A stretch of 52,458 nt of DNA from a virus: the IMG/VR virus record IMGVR_UViG_3300022689_000070, positions 1 to 52,458 of that record; one strand, written 5' to 3'. Below are positions 36,801-43,186 of this stretch, in pieces. The notes under the pieces are model-generated. The model was given only the letters and a program-made list of their open reading frames with translations, did no database searches and was not told the origin of the DNA. The first letter of the stretch is position 1. Each line of letters starts with the position of its first letter. The translations under genes were made by a program, and so were the position numbers.

Positions 36801-37094
36801 GCACCCATCCTGAGAGACATCGCTTCAGCAATGAAAGGCTTCTCTGCGAAGATGCCTGCTGCCACCGCTGCCGGCGCCCTGTACCGCATGCCGAAAGAGG
36901 TGGAAAGGTTTATATCAGGCGAGCAAGGCCTGTTTGAAACCGGTATCGATGTTGCCAAGGCTGTAACAACCATCGTGCCTGTAGCCGGGTCCGGCCAGAT
37001 TATCCGCATGGCTGAATACTGGATCTCCTACGAGGAAGGAAACGAAGGCGATTTCAATATGTTTCAGATGGCTTTGCAAGGAAAGACCCGATAG
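24867..37094 (+). CDS. Giant polyvalent ejection protein, 4,075 aa
   Basis: One unbroken gene fills nearly a quarter of the genome. Segments that can be read are: helical N-terminal virion part (1-450); a KLMRVRASHPGMYFPLYAK...AHRPGLHG domain (about 1008-1110); a ParB-like GHEGRHRMYAL motif (about 1298); an IYSPQNSIAPN domain (about 1456); IQEVQSKR (about 2380) with WTPGTIQADRY (about 2516), typical of large polyvalent proteins; a zinc peptidase HESGH (about 2882); long coiled coils; and a C-terminal helical part with a hydrophobic ISGVLAALLIA stretch (about 3940). It is probably packaged and ejected with DNA, delivering several activities. Part of its C-terminus corresponds to T7 gp16-type roles. 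Confidence 0.8.
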   Translation: MAEDDYFYPDDEQQNRGIPVSVYNAAKLNPDKEAQSVKLARERGLPSDVVSRNYDEVKRNSVLEQFQKMGLADSSPKTNEWISEPDNAKIAYDDIDSLVQIEDTFKDTTSLWEDLGTAFTNFGDTTKLNLENTFLGAGVAAADMMIPDKEEFQTGLEGGFQSVMKRALGGLPLPQNFIKSMITAAESVGIFEEEDLLRLKDDYINLTLEEIQANEKEIQALTPEDLSMWQSGIRGGIQSVVEQAPGMAMSMITRNPSWMLTPMAATVYARSYGEARKEGYDENMAALYATLQAGTEWLTEKIPADKFLKIPGLQEGWKKTMNEVGSFFLTEQITEQVATFSQSLIDYGFELDEELAQAESIGDWIDIFGTRAAVTSIATLTGTAVQGGAAVGVGTITNKFTKKTGRDTVDTAKHLNEQERIDKLIGLFQTTAVKDRDPESLRSFAKKVSEDTQSQDVYIDANRVEELQEQGVILPKSIMDELEAAQESGDDIAIPASDFFTDVATSEELATQLRDHIKLSADGTFKNDFIRNDGYLNQLLKDAEADQETFDESQRIYNEIRDKLIATGRQGSFTSKYSAQIIPAYITRASKEYGVPVAKLYEDMNFDIVGPEGRPAAGTPSTQIEDLTVGETATFYDPKGEPVDFTVKAVSDQGGVIVEDENGEEILIGDEYSLASAASGDYVLETMEGKTVNSLSDEELDAGIVRTREKLQAKKEAGQSVAGMARELNALTIEARRRDVSRGTSGTTIMDQPPAYKEAKVFYEEARDVFLEALPEDAGFEDVMVMMDDFSPGYQNVLMQLQENDWLGFDYPAQAISALFSEDIEQYEISQGLKAALGRVVNGTAQLSQEEQVSLSQDEFIDFWKDWEQSTYEIPFADGMRAVMNNEINDGQNFAMIELGKWSDGIMLKSILSSQARRGNGQAGLDALTDMADKYGMNLYLQPEAFGTLEGKMTTKQLEKWYKKAGFIEQSNGIFKREPVATLMQGRATQALTYEEVPSRRKPRKTRKVYKLMRVRASHPGMYFPLYAKPEGGALTGFTAGKWFKAEVNKVRIGSKDLAHRPGLHGVNLPVFDQGKGTVKGQQRVWVEIEIPDINTKTQKESDNSELLKNGMRKGITDRLIDVNESYDYKTNPNASNDAGGWPIAGSMKINRVVPDSEIAQILKDAGLSKQVENSMTQIDEGKAEAYNQQQPVSLQQGEFDEYEGSDVVLSDRRANHLIEYFGDRRNSNAHMIDMAPEDFLELAPKYFDFDKDTEERIEAGKLKPTFGMLDEEELRNLKQPIYLLVKKIGDNKFKVLGHEGRHRMYALQDAGIRNVPVVLINYESTDVIGPNPVLEQQKGLLGDRTDTLTIPSEPVAINEDNRGQIMKRFGDTRRGPVLYQRPKYKVKKNSKGKYMGAPNWVKKPSDLAKIRKLMRELTKLGEDGRMWYEDSAATILKAANNDPVLAEKLIQLVAIYSPQNSIAPNMSQAIKAYNQWATGVPRDKFNVRAFGGVGKETLDDKAIAVLYDNTVWSGRKTNSFYLNLMHEIVQQVGESGLDQLALPADLRQKVDEVVTVDLWVRRALGYDNDMTSDDKGSGAYSFAENELTLIADEMGWKPHQVQAALWTGIKSRYEHPQVKADTIEESVKKGYSEYKNKKGKAKWSAPTSAENKRLHMELWRKHALALDPAVAREQVAAAKFSFSDALSAMVETITWEAIPAPELDTDIMKAPAILQAEFTEKARRLLLDENGNDQLAMLVGAPIAASEAGTGGFEGAISPNNITTIIPTKPVGTYSREEVSAYARAIQYIYRQKAVPWSRADANISFAKDYGVYKPGGKRAMRKFDSYEEAVAYAKGLSYEAEVRGGSNYRGVVVTFEEALSEQAEGDFYTQLQDVFGEYVGYTKTSDNEILIGNFRDENGIPFMMSDTEFTDAIGGLNSGVNYQIRESKEVGLEGDYGPEQDWVADPKGESLLAGEGLAGSPDLQAWLDNRWEAFGQLIEEYSGDSLQEKVTKLDAPVSQASEAQLAGEQEAPVTLNQSEVISLFQDLNEAPLNPMFVSGLHRIVEKKGQPKATGQQWIKLLEKSGGKPVEMDWIGFTSFFDKNKSYTKEEVLDFIESNGIDVETVYRAGGIEDVGTGEAYESQVEFSYGYEEFVPFEDTGYAEQVEDWRDYNVLEDESGEKNNYFMENYEGYEDEYYVPAETMAEAVDKFEATLNEEQKKELELHLKGRAEEELRERYNEEPDSYTNITAEANEEQFNIKVIWSQGEMEIYSIDLGGEGYFGGGFGEISRFDRVEIEGEVYSRLEQMGKIKTEKQIAEEMEAKARDVDGLPFNVMADDKYGISSWTTPGGDRYHETILTMPDQIGPFKPDTYHFTEEGGGTAVAWLRSDIRDNGTNYFIQEVQSKRAMEGRERGFIASEQKIKEAEQVMFELAKEANSIAAENDYFGYDTFAAFATDVMQDNQRLTWYEWMDTTDLEQKEIDAITDYFKQRVRVRDLREGDVPDFPFKKSDHWQLLTLKAAIRNATMMGADHVTWTPGTIQADRYSLRSQVNSIRITNMQPESDYSKIVVLSTERGEIRLAVTEDGTVTNSNRDQITTPQPLKSVVGVAVAEQIMEPVTPENSFLNKRHKKLGRPTGNYVEGKRIENIYEKDGNFYFDFEGKTSIPLIPPSADAKLDDIKRMVQDPAYAWIEYEKGFPSMRTEISEAFFRIANEQAAYDEAAKLREIKPEEMKVGGEGLINLYDNILPKLANKFIKKFKSKIEVFDTFLGDDGSKAVTAPMMEEAGYDKDNLDNPFKFISDVESEEVTLVVRKPDGTRYQSEFANREAAEEKAAQMFREIFSTKTLGFRITPEMKAAASEGFELFQDKTKGPRGKIDLDPVTGERVINLLAGSDLSTFLHESGHLFLEMEKVFARKYGVNKRQQAILDWLGAPNFDAIDPTTKAGVEMHEKWARGFEAYLREGKAPSLALRDAFSAFKRWLTYIYKSVRQLDVEVSDEMRDIFDRLLATEEEIAIARSNPAFMQMPDTAKTAGMSDEEKIEMQKQDERAKDKAESTLLAKLLKELKQRKSKEWKAEKDPLIQEEKERLKEEPVYQVLIDAANEPMDYDTIKEIVGDDKKVMGKFIGKTQKDGVDPEVYAEAYGFKSVRDMVNQIASVQTLNKAAEQAAEERMIAKYGDIMNDGTIEAEAREAVHNEEQAKLLLKQIRAMGRKAKRAPINRDQLKARAKDAIGSMAFGEIRPDRYYRNEIRHAQNAAKATNQEEILKHKTLQLYNHYLFKEASAAREQAEKHRKYIKDVQTRDYSPNTVHPDYIQTMKMIANMYEAVKGRSKSARKKMLSDVISWYRAQSIVNQEDGEINDEFIQVQLLDPNLIEALDAKLAEEKGDGNAYIDFELPFYKDMTTEELKGVYEMLKHLRYVGGQMGDASKAQFQKEKEKLIKSVDKNGGKDKQIPDEPGRFDSAFNKTKGFFLELVNLRNLIRKLDGMKEDGQAFQKIFMEVQAGNDAKLLLTDQMAEMYKEVLSDLNNVNIKKTDKVTIIKESGEEFTLSAEGRLMLALYWGTESSQEAIMQGHKVTEQDVQDMLSFMTEDELDLVNRIWQLNEALWPQMSELSKDLYGVSPAKVEPVPYEINGVQLTGGHMRLFYGQTTAELQTEEQQLVASSPLSQTKAGSLHERVGSGGKRVMLDKSNIIRALSENIHAISMGRATKNIARMVNSRDFKDMVVQKHGMPFYETLLKTLDGVLTYKTEYESQQFLATLSKMVRTAATMKHLAFSIRNTAQQLSAWPIAAEEVGTAALLRAYTNIAQDMGKIKEIDALSPFMRNRAKLVNREAREMMDKISDNPAVAAFKKAGFLPQTIMDSLIAYPVWTARFEQAMNEHGNQAKAIIAADQAVAESVGSGSDLHLSAMFQEKRTEFIRMFTLMGSWFNAYFNRIYRSANRGDRVIDKELFLAAGTTPLISGVLAALLIADMPDEDDDEGWAEWTAKQYGSFLMGTAPILRDIASAMKGFSAKMPAATAAGALYRMPKEVERFISGEQGLFETGIDVAKAVTTIVPVAGSGQIIRMAEYWISYEEGNEGDFNMFQMALQGKTR

Positions 37095-37125
37095 ATGAAC
37101 TTATACTGGCGACAGAGGTAAACAT

Positions 37126-37815
37126 ATGACCAGTGAAATTTTACAACGAGTAGCAGGATTCAATACGGCGCTGGCAATCAAGGCGCCGTGTGTCGTTGCG
37201 ACAGCTGCCAATATCACGCTTGCCAATGAGCAGACTGTTAACAGTGTGGCCGTCACAGCGGGTGATCGTGTGCTGGTTAGGGATCAGACTGACCAAAAAG
37301 AAAACGGCATATACCTTGTTGTGGCAAACGGTAGCTGGACCCGCACGCAAGACTTCAACGGCCCAAGAGACATCGTGCGAGGTACGTTGGTCCCTGTGCT
37401 GAACGGAGAAATATACGAACTCACAACACCCGACCCAACAATAGGCGCGTCAAACCTGACTTTTACACAAGCCGTGCTGAAAGCTAATTCACAAAACCAG
37501 TTCGCATTACCGCAACGCGCACCCGGCACAACAGGTACGGATCTGACTGGCCTTAACATTAGCACCAACACGCACTTCACGATCACACCTAGCGGAGCGG
37601 ATACTTTTTCCTTTGCCGGTATATTGGATAATTTAAGCGGCACAGTCTTGGTAAAGAACACAAGCGGCCATGCAATTACTATTGACACCGCTACCATCGA
37701 GGCGCCTGACGAACTTCAGGAATCTATCTCTGCAAGCGGCACATACCTTGTCAGCTATGTCGTGCCCCCGGGTGAGAGCAAGGTTTATATTGAGATAACC
37801 AGAACGTACACATAA
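37126..37815 (+). CDS. Tail fibre-type protein, 229 aa
   Basis: Residues 20-100 match a domain repeated in many phage tail fibres: VVATAANITLANEQTVNSVAVTAGDRVLVRDQTDQKENGIYLV, then GSWTRTQDFNG and GTLVPVLNG. The C-terminal half is beta-rich. It follows the ejection proteins and overlaps the next gene, so it probably forms a shaft or adaptor for the receptor-binding protein. Confidence 0.75.
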   Translation: MTSEILQRVAGFNTALAIKAPCVVATAANITLANEQTVNSVAVTAGDRVLVRDQTDQKENGIYLVVANGSWTRTQDFNGPRDIVRGTLVPVLNGEIYELTTPDPTIGASNLTFTQAVLKANSQNQFALPQRAPGTTGTDLTGLNISTNTHFTITPSGADTFSFAGILDNLSGTVLVKNTSGHAITIDTATIEAPDELQESISASGTYLVSYVVPPGESKVYIEITRTYT

Positions 37816-40142
37816 TGCTTCTGCCTGTCTCGTTTAATCGTCGTCGCTACAACATCAGTAAACCTTATGCACCGGGGGCAAGCTTTGTTCACCGCAAAGG
37901 CAGCGACTACGAGAATGAACTGACTCGCGCATACGCAGCGATGACAGGCCAAGCTTACTCTTTTGGTGGGTGGTTCTTTGTTGAGAACGAAGAAGCTGAG
38001 GGTATGGTTTCTGCCTCCTACACCAACCTAATATTCTCAATATACGAGACAGCAGGGTGGGTTGATCCTGTCATGACGGCTTACTTCAATTCAGGTAATC
38101 TGAATATATTTAGCAACTCATCAACAGGCGCGTTTAGTGCCACACTAAGCACGGATATAGAGCCTGACCCTTATGGTGGGCAGTGGGTATTCTTCTGGGT
38201 CGCTATCGACACAGCACAGTCACCAGCAGCGAGCGCATGGTGCTATGATGAAAAAACCAGAACACTATACGATAGCGACGACTTTGCTATTGTTCAGCCA
38301 ACCGGTGTTAATTCCTTGCTGACTTCAGCTGGCACGTTTAGCACTGGCGACAACAGCATCCCCGGGGCGTTACGTCCACCATCATTATCCTACGGCATGC
38401 AGTTTATTGACGGACACAAAGTGAATCCGATAACCAGCGGCATTATTGTGCCGCATCCTATCGCCAACAACGTCTATGTCCCGGGCAATTACGCTGGATT
38501 AAAAGGCGAGGAATCTGCCGACCTATTTGTTCTGCCAGAGCGATCTACTGCTGCGGCTATTATCAGTAATGACTTTGGCAGTTGGGCGGAGGACGATGCC
38601 ACTGATGTCAACGTAGATAACGTCAGCCGTCATACGCCAGCAAAACGATTCCCACGGTTTGAGATTCTTTACTGCAACACGGCAGACTATGAACTAACTC
38701 ACCATCATCATCCTATCTATACCGGCACCAATTCTAATATATGGGACCGAACCGCGATGACAGACCTTCCTGTCGATGGTAACGATCCTGATGGCTGGTA
38801 CTTCGAGTTCGACTACAAGTCTGAGTCTGACGCAACAGATGGGCCGATGGTTGGCTTCTGCCCCGACCAGTTACGTTATTCTCATTACGCGAACGACGGC
38901 TTCTTTCGTATGGATGGAGATAAGTCTCAGGCAAGGTCTAGCGCATCATACGGTTCCACAGTTTCAGTCGGCACCAGAGTATGCTGTGCGTTAAAGGCCG
39001 GCGCTATCTGGTTTGGGACGGTCAGCGGCGGAACGATTACATGGGAGAACTCGGCCACGACCGCTGAGATTATTGCTGGCACCACAACGAATGCCGCTTA
39101 TACCAACCTGACTGACAGTGAACTGTACGTCACTATCATTCAAGATACAGCGACCACCGCGCAGGAAACCCGGTTCTATTTTGATAAGGCCGATTGGCAG
39201 GGCTTCGTTCCCGGCTTAAAGGAAATCTGCAATCTCAATCTGTACCCAGATGTTTCAGAAAGCGTGCTGGACCCTGACGATCACTTCTATCAAATTACCG
39301 GCAGCGGTTCTACTATCGAGGCCACCATCGCCAGCGCAGTCGCTGGGTGGACAAACTTTTTTTACATCCTGAAGAAACTTGATGACGGCACTTCTGGATC
39401 AAACGATGAGTGGTTTGTCCGGTTTAGTCATGACTCTGGCAATGAGTATTTTGTCGACAACTCTCTCATGACTCCACAAGGTTACCAGTCTCGTCATACA
39501 CTCAGCGCTTCCAATCAGTTTAGAGCGTGGGTCTTTCGATGCGACACGAATGGGGTGGGTAAATGCGGTTCAATCGCTGCCGGAGGTGGATCTACAAACA
39601 TCACGCATAATCACGGCACGACAGACTGCATCGTGATTCGAGCCGATAGAAGCACAGGTGAGATTCACTTTTCTCACCCGTTCACGGATATTAACTTTTC
39701 GATGGAGTTTGGAATGGAGGCAGCTGTGTCAGCGGCTAACGTGATCAACTCAATTACAACAACAACAGCCAATATAGACAGGGATGGTTCAACCCCTGTT
39801 GATTGGGTGGTTATTGCTAACGGTGATATTCACAAGATACAGGAGCTGGATGAAGCATGCGGTTTTATTGGCTCGCACGAGGCACGACCAAAGTTTATTA
39901 TGACCAAGCGTTGGTCAGCAAGTGGGCAGTGGCACCTTTATGACACAGCATCAATGTGGCGAGAATCTTCTGATCCTGACCTGTTCTATCAGGTAGGTCT
40001 GGGGGGAATACAGCCTGACGTAAATGGTGGTGCGGACGTGTATGATAATAAGCACGGCACGAAAATAGAATACGCCGGTGGATTTACAGCTGACGCCTTG
40101 GTGTGGCTAATTCCTGAATCAAGAGAGCAAAGAACATTTTAA
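37815..40142 (+). CDS. Receptor-binding tail protein with SPRY/concanavalin-like domains
   Basis: The 775-residue protein has an N-terminal LamG-like region (SFGGWFFVENEE...WVFFWVAID), then a SPRY-like domain (about residues 318-460: WYFEFDYKSESDATDGPMVGFC...DGFFRMDGDK...GTRVCCALKAGAIWFG) and a further beta-rich C-terminal part. Such lectin-like folds are used by phages to bind surface sugars. It is the last tail gene before lysis and the best host-range candidate. Confidence 0.65.
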   Translation: MLLPVSFNRRRYNISKPYAPGASFVHRKGSDYENELTRAYAAMTGQAYSFGGWFFVENEEAEGMVSASYTNLIFSIYETAGWVDPVMTAYFNSGNLNIFSNSSTGAFSATLSTDIEPDPYGGQWVFFWVAIDTAQSPAASAWCYDEKTRTLYDSDDFAIVQPTGVNSLLTSAGTFSTGDNSIPGALRPPSLSYGMQFIDGHKVNPITSGIIVPHPIANNVYVPGNYAGLKGEESADLFVLPERSTAAAIISNDFGSWAEDDATDVNVDNVSRHTPAKRFPRFEILYCNTADYELTHHHHPIYTGTNSNIWDRTAMTDLPVDGNDPDGWYFEFDYKSESDATDGPMVGFCPDQLRYSHYANDGFFRMDGDKSQARSSASYGSTVSVGTRVCCALKAGAIWFGTVSGGTITWENSATTAEIIAGTTTNAAYTNLTDSELYVTIIQDTATTAQETRFYFDKADWQGFVPGLKEICNLNLYPDVSESVLDPDDHFYQITGSGSTIEATIASAVAGWTNFFYILKKLDDGTSGSNDEWFVRFSHDSGNEYFVDNSLMTPQGYQSRHTLSASNQFRAWVFRCDTNGVGKCGSIAAGGGSTNITHNHGTTDCIVIRADRSTGEIHFSHPFTDINFSMEFGMEAAVSAANVINSITTTTANIDRDGSTPVDWVVIANGDIHKIQELDEACGFIGSHEARPKFIMTKRWSASGQWHLYDTASMWRESSDPDLFYQVGLGGIQPDVNGGADVYDNKHGTKIEYAGGFTADALVWLIPESREQRTF

Positions 40143-40163
40143 ATCAGTTAAGGTAACTTAAAT

Positions 40164-40547
40164 ATGGAAATGTCAGACAAAGATATGAAGCAGCCTGTAG
40201 TTCATGTGTCAATCACTAAGATTGTGTTGATTGTTTTAGGGTTCTTTGCCACGTTGTTCGGTGCGCTTGTATCTGGCATTGCAGGCTGGTCTTTACTGGT
40301 CAACCTAAGCTATCACTCAACAATGCCCGTTGTGCTTGAGAGAATCAAAGCAATGGAAAACCAGCAGATGCAGTATGAAGGTATAATGCAAGAACGTATT
40401 TCTATGTCGTATACGGAAAAAGATGCCAAAAGAGATTTACAGATACGTGATATTAGGATTGAAAATAATAGCAAGCGAATTATAGGGCTTGAAAAACGCT
40501 ACCCGGGCTATAGGTCGCAGACAGGAACTCACACAAAAGGAAGTTAA
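40164..40547 (+). CDS. Membrane protein with coiled coil, holin or lysis accessory candidate
   Basis: Residues 17-50 are strongly hydrophobic (IVLIVLGFFATLFGALVSGIAGWSLLVNL), one long or two short membrane spans. A polar coiled-coil tail rich in I/R/E/K follows. It opens the lysis cassette. A holin role is possible, but proteins of this layout also act as tail-linked membrane anchors. Confidence 0.5.
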   Translation: MEMSDKDMKQPVVHVSITKIVLIVLGFFATLFGALVSGIAGWSLLVNLSYHSTMPVVLERIKAMENQQMQYEGIMQERISMSYTEKDAKRDLQIRDIRIENNSKRIIGLEKRYPGYRSQTGTHTKGS

Positions 40548-40548
40548 T

Positions 40549-40953
40549 ATGCGTCTTTTATTGATCAGGGACTACAGAAACGAATCATGCACGTTGGGTA
40601 AATTGTGGAATCCTACCAGCAACATGTGCGTCGACACGTTAGAACTGCCGTGGAGAAACAACCAGCGCCGCATATCTTGCATCCCTGCAGACACGTATAT
40701 TTGCAAACGCGACCGGTACAACAGAGGAAATTATGAAGCCTTTGAGTTGCAAAATGTTACTGGACGAACTGAAATTAAAATTCATAAAGGCAATTATCCT
40801 AGTCACGTTCTTGGCTGCATTATTGTTGGTAGCAGCCGCGATTGCGATATTCCGGCTATTTGGCGTAGTGGTGCGGCTTTTTACCAGTTCATGCAAGACC
40901 TAAAAAACGTGGACACCTTTAAACTTGACATAGTAGAGCACAGGTTGCAGTAA
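40549..40953 (+). CDS. DUF5675-like protein in lysis cassette
   Basis: The start ATG 40549 follows AAAGGAAGTTA; an ATG at 40489 would overlap the previous gene. The 134-residue sequence (SCTLGKLW...TLELPWRNNQRRISCIPADTYICKRD, then IHKGNYPSHVLGCIIVGSS) resembles the DUF5675 family. The IPAdtY and HKGN...GCI motifs recall L,D-transpeptidase-type folds with a late cysteine. It sits where an endolysin is expected, and no other muralytic gene is visible. Confidence 0.6.
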   Translation: MRLLLIRDYRNESCTLGKLWNPTSNMCVDTLELPWRNNQRRISCIPADTYICKRDRYNRGNYEAFELQNVTGRTEIKIHKGNYPSHVLGCIIVGSSRDCDIPAIWRSGAAFYQFMQDLKNVDTFKLDIVEHRLQ

Positions 40954-41177
40954 TGCTTTTTAAGTTCGCAGTATTTTATTGTGCTGTGAGTTACTGCCCA
41001 TACAAGCACAACTTCATACAATCCGACATTGAGCCGTTTGACACGTTTCAACAATGCACTGATTACCTGCTTAATGACCCCGATCATAAAAAGGCGCTAC
41101 AATTGTATAAACAGTTTTATGACCGTTACCCAAAGTTCAGGTGTTTTCCGGTCAAAGTAAAAGGGAGATTAGCATGA
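40953..41177 (+). CDS. Hypothetical lysis-region protein, 74 aa
   Basis: It starts in a TAATG overlap with the DUF5675-like gene. Its N-terminus is hydrophobic and aromatic (MLFKFAVFYCAVSYC) and could be a signal or anchor. Four cysteines suggest a periplasmic disulfide-bonded protein. It ends in an ATGA overlap. Function unknown. Confidence 0.6.
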   Translation: MLFKFAVFYCAVSYCPYKHNFIQSDIEPFDTFQQCTDYLLNDPDHKKALQLYKQFYDRYPKFRCFPVKVKGRLA

Positions 41178-41305
41178 AGCAAGACCCTATAAAGCTCGAA
41201 TGCTGGGAACAGATAGTGGTCGGCCCTGACGGGGTTAAGTATAAGCACATCTATTGCAGGAAACGCGACTATATAACAGTAAATCTACCTGATAACGTGG
41301 GGTGA
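41174..41305 (+). CDS. Small lysis-region protein, 43 aa
   Basis: This short coupled ORF starts in ATGA with the preceding gene. Its product, MKQDPIKLECWEQIVVGPDG..., has two cysteines and no membrane segment. Strict coupling and even spacing to the next gene support translation. Function unknown. Confidence 0.5.
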   Translation: MKQDPIKLECWEQIVVGPDGVKYKHIYCRKRDYITVNLPDNVG

Positions 41306-41309
41306 TGAC

Positions 41310-41879
41310 ATGGCAATGGTACAAGCGACAGCGGAGCAAACCCTTTGGCAAATATGGCTGACGGTCCCTGAAGATCTTAAATGGCAGTTTCTTGCTGTCA
41401 CTGTGTCACCCGGTATCGCAGCTGTCGCCATCACCATCATCTTCGTCAGTACACTCAGGCACATGCTCTACCTGAACGACAAGCAAGCAGCGCTGACCAG
41501 TCTCATTTCTGCATCCATTTACGGTGGCGCAACAGTTTACTTCATGGGAGAAACAGTCAACGACATTATCGGGTTTGACCTGTACGACACCAAGACCATC
41601 GCGGCAGGCGTCTTCCTGTCCCCACCAGCCAACTTCATTACGTTTAAAATAATCACTCTGTCACTGTACTGCGTCTATCAGATAGCCAAGGCTGCGCCAG
41701 AAAAACATACTTTAGCGTGGCTGGGCGTGCCGGCTATGAAGATAGCGAACATGATCCACATCACTCTCACGGCTAAGCCTCTGTTCGTTTTTAAGCAAAC
41801 GCCACTTGAAGACGGCGACACTGAGACGGATACTGAAACCAAGTATTGCCACACTCAAGTGTATCGACCGGAGGAATAA
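41310..41879 (+). CDS. Multi-span membrane protein, likely holin
   Basis: This 189-residue protein has three probable membrane segments (about residues 26-49, 60-80 and 95-125) and a charged C-terminal tail rich in Asp/Thr. Its place just upstream of the spanins is the usual one for a holin. Class I holins have three spans, though most are shorter. It overlaps the spanin start (TAATG). Confidence 0.55.
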   Translation: MAMVQATAEQTLWQIWLTVPEDLKWQFLAVTVSPGIAAVAITIIFVSTLRHMLYLNDKQAALTSLISASIYGGATVYFMGETVNDIIGFDLYDTKTIAAGVFLSPPANFITFKIITLSLYCVYQIAKAAPEKHTLAWLGVPAMKIANMIHITLTAKPLFVFKQTPLEDGDTETDTETKYCHTQVYRPEE

Positions 41880-42277
41880 TGCCTACATTCATCATCTATG
41901 CGATCGTGGTCGCAGCTGTAACTGGTCTCGGTTATGGTATTGTCAGCACCTACAACAACGCTGTTGAAACCGCTCAGGAAGAGAAGCAATTGCGACAGGC
42001 GGCAGAGCAGAAAAATCTAGCACTCGAGAGCCAGATGCTTGACAAGGAATACGACAGACAGATAGCGCTGTTTGAAAAGCAACAGGCCGAGAAGGCTAAC
42101 AAGGAAACGAAGGAGCAGGTGGAAGACTTACAAACTATATTCAGCGATCATGACTTTGGAAATCTTTATGACAAAAAGCCGGGCCTTATTCTTAAGCGTG
42201 TTAATGCTGCTACTGACAGGGTGCTTACACAACTCGTCGAAGCCAGCAGAGGCGCCAAGCAAGAACCAGAAGAGTGA
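41879..42277 (+). CDS. Rz: Rz-like inner-membrane spanin
   Basis: The 132-residue product has an N-terminal signal anchor (FIIYAIVVAAVTGLGYGIV) followed by a long coiled coil (about residues 30-85), the layout of i-spanins. The start ATG 41879 overlaps the preceding stop and follows GGAGG. It would link with the lipoprotein encoded in another frame to fuse the inner and outer membranes at lysis. Confidence 0.75.
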   Translation: MPTFIIYAIVVAAVTGLGYGIVSTYNNAVETAQEEKQLRQAAEQKNLALESQMLDKEYDRQIALFEKQQAEKANKETKEQVEDLQTIFSDHDFGNLYDKKPGLILKRVNAATDRVLTQLVEASRGAKQEPEE

Positions 42278-42491
42278 ATGTATTAACCCTCCCGGGGTTG
42301 ATGCAGTATCGCCTTTAAAGATTGTCTGGTATGAGGCATGGACCAAGAACGGCGTTCATGTCATGGGTATCACGCCACGCGATTACGAAGAGCTGAGCAT
42401 TGCTATCAATCAAGCTACCTCCACCATCACTCACCTGTGGAACCGGAGCGAGTATTACGAGAACTGCATCAAGCGGACTCAAGATAACTAG
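42168..42491 (+). CDS. Rz1: Rz1-like outer-membrane spanin lipoprotein
   Basis: From ATG 42168 the product has a signal peptide (MTKSRALFLSVLMLLLTGC) with lipobox LLTGC, so Cys-19 would be lipidated. A serine/proline-rich mature start and a further 85 residues follow. It begins inside the i-spanin gene in another frame and extends past it, the overlapping Rz/Rz1 layout. Its last 23 bases overlap the end of the convergent nuclease gene. Confidence 0.75.
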   Translation: MTKSRALFLSVLMLLLTGCLHNSSKPAEAPSKNQKSECINPPGVDAVSPLKIVWYEAWTKNGVHVMGITPRDYEELSIAINQATSTITHLWNRSEYYENCIKRTQDN

Positions 42492-42972
42492 CGCCCTGTA
42501 TCACACGCGCATTACGCATACAGATAAACATATTATTCCTTAACGCCTTCCCGCCGTTCACAGTCCTTTGCGTCTGAGTCACCTCGGTTCGCGCTGTGGC
42601 GATAGCGACATTATTTTGACCGTCGTAGATCCAGACAAGATAAACCAAGTCATCGGGGACCAGATATAAAACACCAAAGAAATTACACCTGAGAGACTTT
42701 GCCACCCGGCACCCGCGCTGCACCTTGTCAGCTGTAACTAGCCACTCAAATCCAAACTGATTCTCGAACGTACTGCGGTTGCAAGTCCTGCACTTTACCT
42801 CGATGACGCTGGACACAACGCCATCATTTATCTTGAGGTAGTCAATATCAGCTGGTCTGTCTTTGTTAGTTTCTACATAGACGCCCGGGTAACACTGCTG
42901 CAGGATAGTGATGGCTCGGGCTTCCTGAGCCAAAGTGACGCGGCCTCTCGAGGTGTTAATATCAAGACCCAC
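42469..42972 (-). CDS. PD-(D/E)XK nuclease-like protein, 167 aa
   Basis: ADIDYLKIND...VIEVKCRT (about residues 42-64) has the acidic residue and E-x-K of a PD-(D/E)XK nuclease. Two cysteine pairs follow. It starts at GTG 42972 and is the last gene of the leftward recombination operon, so a Holliday-junction resolvase or DNA-processing role is likely. The specific family is not certain. Confidence 0.6.
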   Translation of the reverse strand: MGLDINTSRGRVTLAQEARAITILQQCYPGVYVETNKDRPADIDYLKINDGVVSSVIEVKCRTCNRSTFENQFGFEWLVTADKVQRGCRVAKSLRCNFFGVLYLVPDDLVYLVWIYDGQNNVAIATARTEVTQTQRTVNGGKALRNNMFICMRNARVIQGASYLESA

Positions 42973-42973
42973 G

Positions 42974-43186
42974 CTAAGCTTTCTCTCTCAGACTTTTGTT
43001 GGCGACGAGGAACGGACCCCAAATAGTGTGGATGGTGGTGTATTTATTTTCCTCCTCCTCCTTTTGCTTAAACCTGTACCTCTTTCTTTCCTGCAGAAAA
43101 TGATACCGGCATAACAGCCCATACTTACGGTTGCCTTTTTTCGGTAGCCGGGTCGTGCAGCCCCTGACCTTGCAGTAGTCAATCAT
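42974..43186 (-). CDS. Small zinc-binding protein, 70 aa
   Basis: The ATG at 43186 gives MIDYCKVRGCTTRLPKKGNRKYGLLCRYHF, with a C-x4-C...C-x2-H pattern for zinc and a basic second half. GGGAGAACCAAG precedes it. A longer reading from 43348 would be antisense-like to the neighbouring gene and is not supported. Function unknown. Confidence 0.6.
   Translation of the reverse strand: MIDYCKVRGCTTRLPKKGNRKYGLLCRYHFLQERKRYRFKQKEEEENKYTTIHTIWGPFLVANKSLREKA

Noticed and set aside
37074-37107. Promoter before the tail fibre gene (TTGCAA and TATACT)
   Set aside because: The 22-bp spacing is too long and no better -35 is present.
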